NCBI GenBank assembly: GCA_905221605.1
Contig: CAJNDS010000062.1
Coordinates: 177,886 to 241,885 of the forward strand
DNA from: Symbiodinium natans
Taxonomy: Eukaryota; Sar; Dinophyceae; Suessiales; Symbiodiniaceae
Direction of reading: 5' to 3'
Length of the DNA stretch: 64,000 bases
A program made the position numbers and the translations under genes. Under the pieces are notes generated by a model. It was not told the origin of the DNA. It searched no databases and was given only the letters and a program-made list of their open reading frames with translations. Below, one piece after another: positions 11,600-22,304 of this stretch; positions within the stretch are counted from its first letter, which is position 1, and every line of letters begins with the position of its first letter.

Positions 11600-13100
11600 T
11601 GCCAAAATCCCAGTGTTATTGGACTGCCGAATATCATGATTTGAGGACACAGAGCTGATGGCCGAGAGACCTTTTCAGTGGATGTGCCCGCATGTCGCTT
11701 TGACATGCTGGCTACAAGCCGTGAGCCATCAGCTTGCACACGTGAACGCCACCTGGCACAGTAGATCCAACTCAGAGCAGCACAAGCATACATAAACCAT
11801 GCCTCCACTCGCTTGGGGAGCTTTATCAGGTAGATGTGTCGATGCCCTGTCGTAGTCTAGATGAACAAGGGGAGCAAACCAAAAGGAGCACAACCAGGCT
11901 AAGAGGCAGACTGCACCAGCTTGATGGGTGCAGCTCTGCCCTATTCTCAGTGCTGGGACATCGGCATTGACCCAGAACATCCATGAGCCACATAACACCA
12001 AATACCGCGTCTATGACGCGTTGCACTTTTTTTTTTTTCTCTCTCTCTCTTTCTCTCTCTCTCTTTTTCTCTCTCTCTGTTTCTCTCTTTCTCTCTCTGT
12101 TTCTTTCTTTATCTCTGTCTCTCTCACAGTTTGTAGTACTCACACTAATGCTCGGTACTTGCAGAGACTAAGGGCGTCATGCGGCCTTCGCCTCGAGCAC
12201 AGTGCTTCGGCAATAGGCCAGCTCGCGATGAGAGACCCAAGAAGCCGAAAAAACCCGAAAGAGCCTGAGCGGTGCAAGAGGGCGGCTTGAGAAGTGCATG
12301 ATGTTGGATCTTCTTTCGACTTCCCCTCCCCCAGAGGCAATTGCGTAGACCCTTGAATTCCTTGAATCATTGAAAGTGGCTGACTTGGATTGGTTGGAGA
12401 GGCCTACGCAATGGAAGATGCATGATCATCCGGAGCCCCCCCCCCCCACCCGCCAAATGCATTTGCAGGGTGTGAGCAGATCTGGGTGCTTTTGAGATGT
12501 TGTGTCTGATGTGGTTGAGGCGTATCTAGTTGTGCTTTGGTGCTCTGCTCTAAGCTCGCTTTCTGCGTGGGTGGCGAAGCTTGAAGCTACCTTATCTGGC
12601 TCGCGACAAAAAGCGCATCTGAGGAAGTTGCTGCCGGCCCAAACTCTTCAACACCCTCTGTAGCAGCTTCATGTCGAAGTTGTATTGTAGCATGAATAGA
12701 ATCACCCAGAGCGAAGGCGAGGGCGCAAGCCCACCTTTATAGAATCAGAGGCATTCAACAAGCATGCCGGCAGCTTGAGTTGTTCTTTTCCTGGTTGTTT
12801 CGGTTCGGTGAGGTGTCCTCTTCTCCGGCATCAGTGACGGTGATGCAGAGGAGGACTGGTTCATGGATATTCATGGCACTGCACACCCCGGTCTGATCTG
12901 CGGAGGTTCTCTAGCCGCCAGCCCCTAACCCTGCTCCTGCGACAATAGGGGGTGCTCGCATACTGCCGCATCGCATCCCTTTAACTGCCGTATGTTGGTG
13001 CCGGGTGCTGAGCACCGCAGTGACTGCAGCTGAAGAATACCGATGACAACAGCGGATCGGCAAACACATCTGCTCAAGTCTTTGTGCTCTGACGATGTCC
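11600..13100. other. Gene-poor region with simple repeats
   Basis: It holds a CT-rich tract at 12029-12128, a run of 12 C at 12436-12447, and no convincing exon. Frames in the CT tract (Ser/Leu/Phe-rich on +, Arg/Glu-rich on -) are simple-sequence artefacts. Confidence 0.45.
12029..12128. repeat. CT-rich microsatellite
   Basis: A T10 run is followed by about 90 bases of CTCTCT, TTTCTCT and CTCTGTTT units. Confidence 0.85.
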
Positions 13101-13102
13101 AG

Positions 13103-14096
13103 ATGGCAGCGATGTGAAGGAGTTGGTTCTGGAAGTGATGAGCACTGCAGCAGATGATTCTAGCGGCGTCAGGCTGGACAACGCTGCACAATCTGAAGCA
13201 GACCATGATATGCTCGTGCTGTGCTGCTAATGCTGCTAGTGCTGCTAATGCAGCTAATGCAGCTAATGCAGCCATGTGCTCGAGATATAGGATCCGATAG
13301 ACATGGTGTTGTGTATGACATGAACTACGTGCGACGGCAAATGGGCTTTACTCATCATCATTTCAGATGTGACGTACTCTTGGCGCTGCTCCAGGCCGAG
13401 CGGCTTCAAGGAGTTACAACAGCTGCAGGCGGGAAACAAAGCAATGCCACAGCGACATGCTTTTTCCTCTTCCGTAACCCTGCATCACTTTCGAATCCAG
13501 TGCAGGTGAGCCGGCTCTCAACCGAGCATGGTCTGGAAGCATTGAGCTTCAGGCCATGTCTGATAGTCTGGATGAGGGGTTGTTCTGCTTTCAACCGCCA
13601 GTGGGCGGACCATGGCAGACCTCTTCAGGTACAGTGAATCTGTCAGATCTACCTGGCCAGATGATTACCGCTTCCAGGTCGGGCCAGTGGAATGCATGGA
13701 GTGATGGGGGTGTCGGTGCTGCACTGCCCATGAATGTGAGACAAATCGCTTCGCAAGGCGTCCAAGAGATCATGGAGAGCCTCAATTGCCAGGGGCTTGC
13801 ACGAATCGGCATTGCTTTTTTGGTTGTACAAGCGTTGCACATAGAGGTGTTTGTCTGTGTCCTTCTACATGCAAAATTGGACATACGTGTGCTGCAGAGG
13901 CCTCTGCTCCGGACAAGGCTGCCGAACAACCGAACACCAGCCGAAACTTGCGCGGACGGTCGTTGCCAATGTTTGCCGCGCACAGGCCTATGTGCTGCAG
14001 ATGGCCACACGTGCAGAGGAAAGAGTAGCAGATGCCGTGAAATGGGACTTGGAGGCGTGCCCTCAGCAGCGGCTGGTCCTTGGGGACGGCGCATAG
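13103..14096 (+). CDS. Unidentified gene, two clear exons
   Basis: Exon 13103-13230 follows a GATGTCCAG acceptor and reads GSDVKELVLEVMSTAADDSS, then SEADHDM before a possible GTGCTG donor. A second likely piece at about 13895-13965 reads EASAPDKAAEQPNTSRNL. The last exon, 13986-14096, follows GCGCACAG in phase 0 and reads AYVLQMATRAEERVADAVKW, then GDGA and TAG. Between them other frames stay open for up to 267 codons, so internal exons are unresolved. The helical, charged composition gives no family match. Confidence 0.45.
13217..13276. repeat. Short TGCTGCTAA/TGCAGCTAA repeat
   Basis: Six to seven copies of a 9-base unit GCTGCTAAT, drifting to GCAGCTAAT, run across the end of the preceding exon. 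On the minus strand it reads as an Ala-Ala-Leu repeat. Confidence 0.6.
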
Positions 14097-14099
14097 TGG

Positions 14100-15010
14100 T
14101 ACAGAGAACGGGAAGAGCTCTAGTTAGATACCTGGGTGAAGGCGTGGCAGACAGGGTCGGACTTGTATGGCCTCCTCTAGCATTGGGAGTTGCTCACCAT
14201 CTACGAGTCCCCTCGACTGATTTGAAACAGAAAAGCCCGGACGGAAACGTGGCAGAGAAAACCTGGGCAGGGGTAAAAGCTTGGGTTTTCAGGGTGCTAG
14301 AACTCCTGTTTTCTTTCCTTGTGCTTTTGCTGACTGATACATTTTGCCATGGTTCGTGAGTGCCAGAATTCGTGGCCAGGATGCCAAAAGCGCAGGCTCC
14401 TACGCCCACCGCTTCAATCTGTACAGTCGCGCAGTCCTCAGCACGGCAGTACCTGTGCAACCTGCTGTAGCCTGGGTAAGGTAGTTTTGCTGTGAGCCTG
14501 TGAGGGGATACGCAGGCATCGAACACTAAATTAAACTGGGTCAGCAATGGTGAAGTTCTGAACCAACCAAAATGAGGAACGCTTTCGAGAGACGGAATTG
14601 TGAGCCCCTTTGGATCATTTCGAAGCAGAGCTGCAGAACCAGCGAGCAAAACACAAATTGACGAAGTATGGGAGGACCTCCACCGTGCACTAAAGAGACA
14701 CATGAAGCAACATACATGTCTCCGTGCCGAAGAAGATCGAAGAATGCTTGAACCAACCAAGCGTCAACAATTCTTCAGGCAACGAAATAATGCTTTAGGC
14801 ATGCCCCGGGTTCCCATCCATTTCTACTGCCTGTTCCTATATGGCTGTTCCTGTACAAACAAAAAGGAGCTAGGGGGGGGGGTGAAGAAACCATGAACCA
14901 GCTCAATGCAAATCGTTGCCAAGTGAGTTCTTCGGGCAACAAAAAAGCTTGCGATCAGGGGTCCGTTAAAAAGTACTTGGGAGGGGGGGGGGGGTACCCT
15001 AAAGAACGTG
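14100..15010. other. Region without a recognised gene
   Basis: Open frames here (for example - 14194-14760) lack protein-like runs. Poly-G tracts occur near 14872 and at 14983-14994. Confidence 0.35.
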
Positions 15011-15016
15011 CTTTTC

Positions 15017-16327
15017 ACCGAACCGCGTGTGACACGCGTCCAGCCCTGAGTGCTCATAGTGCTCACCACAATGGGCCCGAACCGCGCAGGTGCGGATGGG
15101 TGTCGTGCCGGTCGGCCGGCCCCGTGCGCCCATGAAGGGACGATGGATACCGCGTGTGACACCCGTCCCGCAAACTGCCGACCTTGCGCGCTCATGGAAG
15201 CAGACCATGCAGACCGGGGTTACCAGGGCCTTGTGCTTTTCTGCTCTGTCTCTCCGTCTGGGGGTTCCCCCCCCCCAAAGTGCTCTTTGTTGCGTGCGTT
15301 TACACCTGCTCCACGGAGCCATTCGATGCAACCAAGATGCTTACGGCATGCCACGGGATGCAAGTCCAATGACGGTTAGTCGCGAAACACCAACTTTTCC
15401 AGGCTTGAAACATGCCTTCTGCCGTAAACCCAAGCCGTGACACCCATCCGGTCCAGTGCGCTCATGATTGGGGAACCACATGCGAGAGCACACGCCCGCG
15501 CTGCGGCACAATCAGGGTTTCTGTAAAGCCGTGAGCTTGAGCTGTGTGACGCCCATCCGGTCGTGTCATGGAGTGAGACCATGGGAGACCACAAGCCCAG
15601 CCCTTGACATGTGAGACCATGAAAGTCCACAAGCCTGAGACGCGTGACCCATTTTGTCGTGCATGCTCATGAAGGCGGACCATATGCCATGTGGGCGCTC
15701 ACAAACGTGAGCCGCTTGATGCCTGCCCTGCGTGTTCCTGAAGTTGGAGACACGGGGACACCATGCAAACTGCAGCCCCATCTAACCTGCTCATGAAAGG
15801 AGGCCATTGGAGCCCACAAGCTTGACCCGGGTGTTGCGATTCAGCCCGTGGTCTTCATGGTCCCCTGTCATGAGCGCACGGCCGGATGGATGTCACCCAG
15901 CTCGGGCTTCTTATGGCCTTCCATGGTCTCCATTCATGAGCGAGCAGGGACGGATGGGAGTAATGCGTCTGGGGCTTCTATGGTACTTGTGTGCGCACCA
16001 AGGCACGGGCCCGAATTGCATGACGGCCATGTGTGCTCACGCCTATAGAAAGAGCATTTAGACACAAACCGAACCGCGTGACTCGTGATCGGAGGCACTG
16101 ACCGAGTCGCGAAACACCCAGGTTTTGACTGGAGACCATGTGGAGGCCATGGGCCAAGCCCGTTGACACCCAGCCCACGGCGCTTAATCGAACAACGTGA
16201 CACCCAGCCGGCTGTGTGCGGACCACTGCTCCCAAACCATCGGACACCTACCCAAACCACGACAATCTTGCCTGAAGGAATCTTTTCAAAATGCATCGTG
16301 ATGGGGATAGATCATTGCAATTATTGA

Positions 16328-16363
<36 letters not shown>

Positions 16364-16500
16364 CCCAAACCATTGGACGCCCATCCGGCCCTGTCCGCTC
16401 ACACGAGCCCAAACCAGTCATCCACGTGCGCTCATGATGGGAGACCACCGGAAACCACGCGCCCAAACCGCATGACACCCATCCGGACTTCAGTCTGGCC
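15017..16500. repeat. Degenerate minisatellite of about 65-80 bp, with an orientation switch
   Basis: Recurrent words come in the same order: ACCGCGTGACACCCATCCGG, then GTGCGCTCATGA, then GGAGACCATG, then CACAAGCCC. Copies are seen near 15017, 15078, 15150, 15435, 15545, 15640, 15785, 16130, 16365 and 16425. From about 15840 to 16020 the words appear as reverse complement (CATGAGCGCACGGCCGGATG, CCATGGTCTCCATTCATGAGC), so part of the array is inverted. The frames within it encode fragments such as WSHSMTRPDGRH again and again and are probably not genes. Confidence 0.7.
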
Positions 16501-16589
16501 AAGTGGGTGACGTTCTTCAAGTCGTTTCGTGAGGGCAGCACCCCAGCGGCTCCTGGTTGGGGAAAATCGGGAAACACGGGAGCCTCCAT

Positions 16590-18114
16590 GTTCTCGGAGG
16601 CTTTGGGTGTTGTTGCATTCGTCCTGCTGCGACAGAGGTGAACAGGCTCGAGAAGCTGGTGGCCCCACGGACGATCAGCCACCGTGCGTTAAGGCGCCTC
16701 GCGTGCACAGAGCGGATCGGAAGCTTCCTTGAAGATCTCGTGTGGTGTGCAGCGTGCGTCAGCAGGTGCAAAAATTCAAATTTGAGTGCCCAAGGTGGCT
16801 GCCCCAGTTGCGTGCCGAGTGGTCAAAACCAACTTTCCAGCGCTGCTGCCGGTGGGCTTGGCCCTCAGCCTCATGGTGGTGAAGAGGCCGCTGTGGAGTT
16901 TGGAAGAATTCAAGCCGCTTCAAGCCTCAAGCAGCTAAGGTGCATACTGCACATTGTGGCCCTACTCAGATGCAGAGGCTCGACATGACATGCTGAAGGG
17001 CACCCTGCTGACAAGATTTGTGAAGCAATTTCCTTCATGATGTCTTCTTGAGGTGCGAAAGTTTGTGTTCAACGGTTGCCAAGACTTCGTGGAGCTTGCA
17101 CAGGCATGCCTGGGCAAAGCAAGACAAACTATCACAGTGAGCCGCGCACTGGCCTTGAAATTCTCTTCTGAGGCCTTCTTCCATCACTCAGCTTTCTCCT
17201 CCAGTGGAAAGGAACTGGTGTGTGACATCCAGGCCAAAAGCAACTGAGAACATGTAGCTGGCCGTGTGCGTGCACAGATGCAAGATTTCTAGCGCATCAT
17301 CACGCATCGGTTTGGTCCGGGGCGTCTTGCCAAACAATCAGAGGCCATAGGCCAGCATGCTGTTGTGGGTGCAGGGCGCTGAGCAAGAGGATGGCAGCCT
17401 CCTCTTGATTGATCCGCGTGGGGCTTGTCATGGGAGGAATGTTCAGATCCATCAAAGTACGGCTTGTGTGCTTTTGCCCAGGTGCATCCTCCGGCCTGGC
17501 AAGGTAACGGTCAGTGCGTTGCTGAAAGGCTCTGCGAAGGACGATCGCGAGCGCGAGGCGCGGTCGGGAAGCCTCGAGAGGAATACTTGGCCAGGCCAGG
17601 AGAAGCAGCACATACCAGTACCTGTTGGGGACTAGCTAATTGTTTGTGATCGAGGTTCAGTTCGGGTCAACGGCTCGTGAAGCTCAGCTGCCTTACGTGT
17701 TCGGCAAGGACTTGGCAGCCTGCCTGGGACCTGTTGTCAACGTGGCAGCAGACAAATTCGACAAGCTCCACCCAAAGTGTACCCAGCTTTGCAAGGCACC
17801 GGAAAGGGGTGGAATCACGAGGGCTGGCAGGGCTCTAGATTGGCAGAGCAGCACTGCGGTGGAGGCTTTCGATCCTCAAAGAAGCACCGTGTCTCGGCTC
17901 CAGTGCGAGTATGGAAGGGTGTTCGAGGTTGTCCAGATTCCGCATCCCTGTTTGAAGCCTTGCGGTCCTTGCGTTCCAATTTCACAGTATGTGCTGTCTA
18001 TCTCAGAAAAAATGTGCATGGCTCGTGCAGGTGAAGAGGAAGGTCGGCGTGTGCGGTCTCGATGTCACCTGCGGCTTGGCGAGAGGTTAAAAATCGCCGT
18101 GAGCCTTTGATTGC
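16590..18114 (+). CDS. Unidentified multi-exon gene
   Basis: Protein-like segments on + follow one another. 16590-16780 reads ATEVNRLEKLVAPRTISHRA and GSFLEDLVWCAACVSRC. 17053-17247 after CTTGAG reads RKFVFNGCQDFVELAQACLG, with a GTGAGC donor possible at about 17144. 17357-17560 reads EDGSLLLIDPRGACHGRN. 17653-17960 after GATCGAG reads VQFGSTAREAQLPYVFGKD and VVNVAADKFDKLHPKC. The last is 18042-18110 after GTGCAG, where two frames compete: one reads KRKVGVCGLDVTCGLARG and ends TAA at about 18089. Splice phases were not fully chained. No family recognised. Confidence 0.45.
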
Positions 18115-18920
18115 ATTATCGTGGAGTACGCAACTACCCAACTAGTTGCGACATTCAGCCGACTGATGCCGACTCATCGTTCAGATTTGAGGTCGAATGC
18201 AGTACTACTGAAAGCTACTGTAACGCACCGATCTTGACCGTGCGGGAGCTGTGACATTCGTATAATTGTGGCATTGGCTTAAGCCAGTTTGAACTCATGG
18301 TGCAAGTAGACATGTGGGTGGTGGCATTAGTCAGCATCCACATTGTGTTGCCATAGTGTGGCTCAGCTGTTAGTCCCAGAAACAACAGCATACCACTGTG
18401 CAACAGGATTCTCAATGCGAGGATCAGGTAGATGGCTGGCGGCAGTCCTGCCGGACAGCTCTTAGGTGCGCTGTCGTGGCATCGATGGGTGTCTATTCGC
18501 CAATCGATACACTGACTTGTAACAGAACAAGCTTTTTGACATGCGTGGTCGATCGACGGATGTCGACGGCCTCCTTGCAAACTCTCGGTCAAGGGCAGAT
18601 TTCTGGCAGGCGTGGAACGGCGAACCATCCGCTGCTGGGAGTTACGGGCTTACAAGTAGCATTTGAGGAAAGCTTGCCGTCTTTTGTTCCAGCGGTTGTG
18701 TTTCGACTGTTGCGTGATAGCGCATTCCTTCTCGATCGCTCAGTCAAGCTCAGTCAAGGTATGGCAGCGTTTTCATCCCCGATGAGGATGGCTGCGATGA
18801 GGCAGAGCCAACATCATTTTGACTACGATTTCTGCAGGCTGTGGTAAAAGCACTGGCGCGAAGAACGCTTCTTTACAGCCTCGCTGTTTCATTGACACGC
18901 TGATAGCTCTTGTCGGTTGA
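18115..18920. other. Region without a clear gene
   Basis: One frame (+ 18398-18847) includes VPAVVFRLLRDSAFLLDRSV, which may be an exon; nothing else stands out. Confidence 0.3.
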
Positions 18921-18923
18921 CGG

Positions 18924-19350
18924 TTGACCGAGCGCGTCTCCTTAACATGTAAAGGCTGTGATCTCGATGCCCCCCCCCCCCCCCCCGATATTATGTGCAG
19001 AATGTCCGAGCATCAGCGTGGTACCTCTCTGGACCTGAAAACTGGAAGCTCTTGGCAGGACCCGAAGACAGGCATTCTCGCCCCTTTGGGCAGCGTGCAG
19101 GTGGCGCCTTGGACAGCGTTCGGAGCAACTGGTGGTGCCGGTGTCGTGAGGAGTTGGCCTTCGAAGATGCTGTTGTGGTCTTTGTGTTTGTTTGTTCAGC
19201 CGTCGAAGTTCGCTGTCAAAGTTGTGCCAACTCTGGGTCGCTTAAAGTATGACAAGCCTTGGCCTTGTGTTCACGTGCGAGTCTTAGGCCACGCGGTCCA
19301 ATTTCACGGTGCTGCTACACTAGCATAGCTACTGCTAGGAAGAAAAATGC

Positions 19351-19428
<78 letters not shown>

Positions 19429-19966
19429 GCAGCACCAGCAGCACCAGCAGCACCGGCAGCACCAGCAGCACCAGCAGCACCAGCAGCACCAGCAGTCGTC
19501 TTGTACTTGTTCGAGACGCCGCAGGGTGATATCTGATGTAGTACGATTCTAGCTCTCCTGTCGATATGTCATGTTTCATTGAAGGTTCTTGCTTGGTTCG
19601 GCGATGCGAGCGATGAAAGCCTGCGCAATGACATCACCGACGAGGCCAAGTTTAGTCCATGTAGAGGATGAATCACCCAAGAGGTTCCCTCTATTCTTTC
19701 CAGATGCTGGCAGGTTCAGCGCATGCTCTCTTCATCACAGCGTTCGGCAGTACCGGCAATGGCCAGGTGAGTTCAAGAAGTCACCCTCCAAACATCTCCT
19801 AGCCCGAATCTAAACCGTGGGCTTTACCCCCCTAAGCTCAGCTCAGATTCGGCACCAGGCTCTGGGGTGACCCGGCAAAATTCCGGCTGAAGCAGCTGGA
19901 GGCACGCATTTCTCAGATGTTCGCTGCAGAATTGGTGTTTCACAAAATCGATGACTGGAAAGATAG
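18924..19966 (+). CDS. Unidentified gene with short introns and a CAG tract
   Basis: The best-chained part is at the 3' end. Exon 19583-19644 reads VLAWFGDASDESLRNDITDE and can end at a GC donor (19645). Exon 19704-19766 follows TTCTTTCCAG and reads MLAGSAHALFITAFGSTGNG, ending CAG before GTGAGT. Exon 19842-19963 follows GCTCAG and reads LRFGTRLWGDPAKFRLKQL and then LEARISQMFAAELVFHKIDD. All are phase 0, with introns of about 59 and 75 bases. Upstream, the frame after the CAG array reads VVLYLFETPQGDI, and a further exon-like frame at 18995-19328 includes SEHQRGTSLDLKTGSSW. No family recognised. Confidence 0.55.
18970..18986 (+). repeat. Poly-C run of 17
   Basis: Uninterrupted C17, directly before a protein-like frame. 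Confidence 0.95.
19352..19497 (+). repeat. (CAG)16 followed by CAG/CAC mixed triplets
   Basis: Sixteen perfect CAG units pass into a (CAGCAC)-type block with one CGG variant. All three forward frames stay open: Gln/His, Ser/Thr, or Ala/Pro. Only the Ala/Pro frame continues into protein-like sequence (VVLYLFETPQGDI) to the right. Each CAG could also serve as a 3' splice acceptor for that exon. Confidence 0.9.
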
Positions 19967-21230
19967 GTGACCTACGAGCAAGACTGGCTTGGTCATGAAA
20001 GGCTTGGGAAATGCATCGGAGAGCTTCTTTGTGTTTTTGCCCGTTCCCAGTGCTTGTGCTGTTGTTGGGTTGCTGCAACTGTATGGAACTGTACAGTGTG
20101 TGCCCTCATGGCGGATGTGGGGCGAATCTGCTTGGACGTTGTCCACTTGCTGGTCGCACCCGCAGCTTCAAGTTTTTGACAGGGCGAACCATGAATCGGC
20201 GGCGCAGTGGAGTAGGGTGTCGTCAGGGACCGCACGCGTCAGTTGCCCAAACGTTGCCCCAAGTTGCCCAACCTGCTAGTTGCAGAATTGGTGACGCACG
20301 GTCAGACATGCAGATGACTAGACCTCAGTCCACTCACTTCATGCGCTCTCACCTGTCGATATCCTGAAGCATTCTTGAACAGACTCGTAAACCTGGCACT
20401 CAGATGAAGCAACCGGAGTGACTGTATTGGCGCTGCTTCAGCAGACTGGCCCGCCATAAGAAAGGGCGCTGAATTAGATTATTTTCTTGGGGTGCCCACG
20501 CGGTATGGAAGATACTGCTGGGTCATGACAGCCTGCCCTGCACCACCGACATGGGGCTACTGGCAACTCGGCTGAGATTGGCATCGGGCCCTGAAACGAG
20601 TACAGTATAGGCAGTATAGGCACTATAGGGTTTAGGGATCTATATAGGTTATTGGCTCCAGAAGTTGCGTGTAGCCAAGACCGAAGACTGATCCGGACAC
20701 TTTGAGCACTCATCACTAAGCATCGCACGCGCTTGAAGCCTCCGCTCCGAAAGTAGGGCTTGTGTAGTATATGCAGATGTGCAAGGCCGATGTACCAAAC
20801 AGCCCACATCCCTTACCCGGGTGATGTGGTGCTGATGCCGGTGGTGGCACTGCGGTGCCTTGACATGCAAGTGAGGAGCGAACATCGAAGGACCATCTTC
20901 CTGGCCCTTCCTGCCTGAGACTGAAATTTGCCTCTTTCAACTAACCCCAACACTAATTGAAGTGTTTTTGATAATTCTTGTATAGCCTGTGTCCCACACA
21001 CAGGCCTATGTCCCACCTTCAATCAAATGTACGGCGCTTGTATGTATGTTTTTCAAAGATAAGTCGGATTCTATGCTCAGACTCTCCAGTCTGCAGTCTG
21101 CACGTAGGAAAAAGACATAAATGCGAGCGATTGCGCACGGCCTGATCGCATTGCTCTGCCCAGAGTTTCATTCACGTTGTTTGAGAAGCTGTGCAACGCG
21201 TCGCATTGCATGTGTGGGCCTCCCACAAGC
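19967..21230. other. Region with weak coding signal
   Basis: Overlapping frames at 19967-20370 (for example RLGKCIGELLCVF) may contain further exons of the preceding gene. From 20400 to 21230 I see no convincing exon. A short TATAGGGTTTAGGG word occurs at about 20622-20636. Confidence 0.3.
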
Positions 21231-21238
21231 AGCTCAGG

Positions 21239-21766
21239 TTTACTCATGACAAGATCCGGCCAGTCTTCCGCAAAGGCAGGCATCGGGGCCAACCGATCTA
21301 CGAACTGGTCAACGACTTATTCCGACGGAGGGTGGACCCTACTGCTTCTTGGCCTCCAATGGTGCATCAGAAAAGCCCGCTCCGAAAACTTCGAGGGGCC
21401 GTGATCGGAAGCAAAACGCGGGGGCCCTGTTCACAGAACACGACGGCCCCGCTCAGAAAGGCATTGTCAGTTTTTTTGGTTCTCGGCTTTTCAGGCTGTG
21501 TGGATTGTTCCGGAGCAGCAACCCTGTGGTTTCAGATCAGGGTGCGGTTGGGGGATCAAAAGGGTGTTGCCCTCTTTGGCGTTGCCTCATTAACCCTACA
21601 AGGGTTGAAAGGGGCCTAAAGTGCCTAACGGCCCTCAGCCCAAGGGGGCCCCCACCATGCTCCCACCTCCAAAAGAATGCCGAAGGCCAACTTGCCACCG
21701 CTGGAGATCTACTTTCACAACGGCTTCTGGCGGTCGCTGAACAACCGACGCCTTTGGGCTTTAAAA
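21239..21766 (+). CDS. Two-exon domain with FTHDKIRP and NNRRLW motifs
   Basis: Exon 1 (21239-21361) follows AGCTCAG and reads FTHDKIRPVFRKGRHRGQP, then IYELVNDLFRRRVDPTASW. Exon 2 (21686-21766) follows CGAAG and reads ANLPPLEIYFHNGFW, then SLNNRRLWALK before a GTGCCT donor. Both edges are phase 0, giving a GT-AG intron of 324 bases. The order (a Phe-Thr-His-Asp-x-Ile-x-Pro start, a Val-Asp-Pro turn, a Pro-Leu-Glu strand, then NNRRLW) resembles a ParB/sulfiredoxin-like fold found in hypothetical proteins of algae, oomycetes and alveolates; that link is from memory and is inference. Exons before and after were not found, so the protein is incomplete. Confidence 0.6.
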
Positions 21767-22304
21767 GTGCCTCGCCTTGAACGGCCAGAGCGTTTTGGGG
21801 TTTAGAAACGTTTGGAATGTTTAGAACGCAGGTGATGCAATGTAGAGGAGCATCTCAAGACTTCAAGACTCAGTCTCAGGGTTTATAGGCTTTCGAGTTC
21901 AGCGCCTGTCAGTTTCTCTAGGGCCTCGACAGAGATACTGCCCAGGCCTACATGGGCTTGTCCGGAGACTTTCAGCTAATGGTGAGAGTGGCCCACCTGC
22001 ATCCATTCCTCATGAGTCGTAGGAGAATGTATGCCGTGACTCTGTGGGATGACTCTGCCACTTCCTTCCTGCGAATCTCAGGCTTGCATATCCAGATGTA
22101 GTAAATCCTCCTTTCTTGAGAAGAATTCAACACATACGGATGGTCTGTCGGTCGAGATCACGGGGGATGAAGCGACGCTGCAGGAGCGTTGCATGCATTG
22201 GCAGAGAGAGCATCTGATGACATGTAGAGAATCTGTGAGAATCTGCTTCCCGAATCGCTGCGCAACTCGCGTGGACTCGGAGAGCCCCTCCTAGAGTCCT
22301 GCAG

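Noticed and set aside
12029-12170. Ser/Leu/Phe-rich and Arg/Glu-rich frames
   Set aside because: They are translations of a CT microsatellite, not genes.
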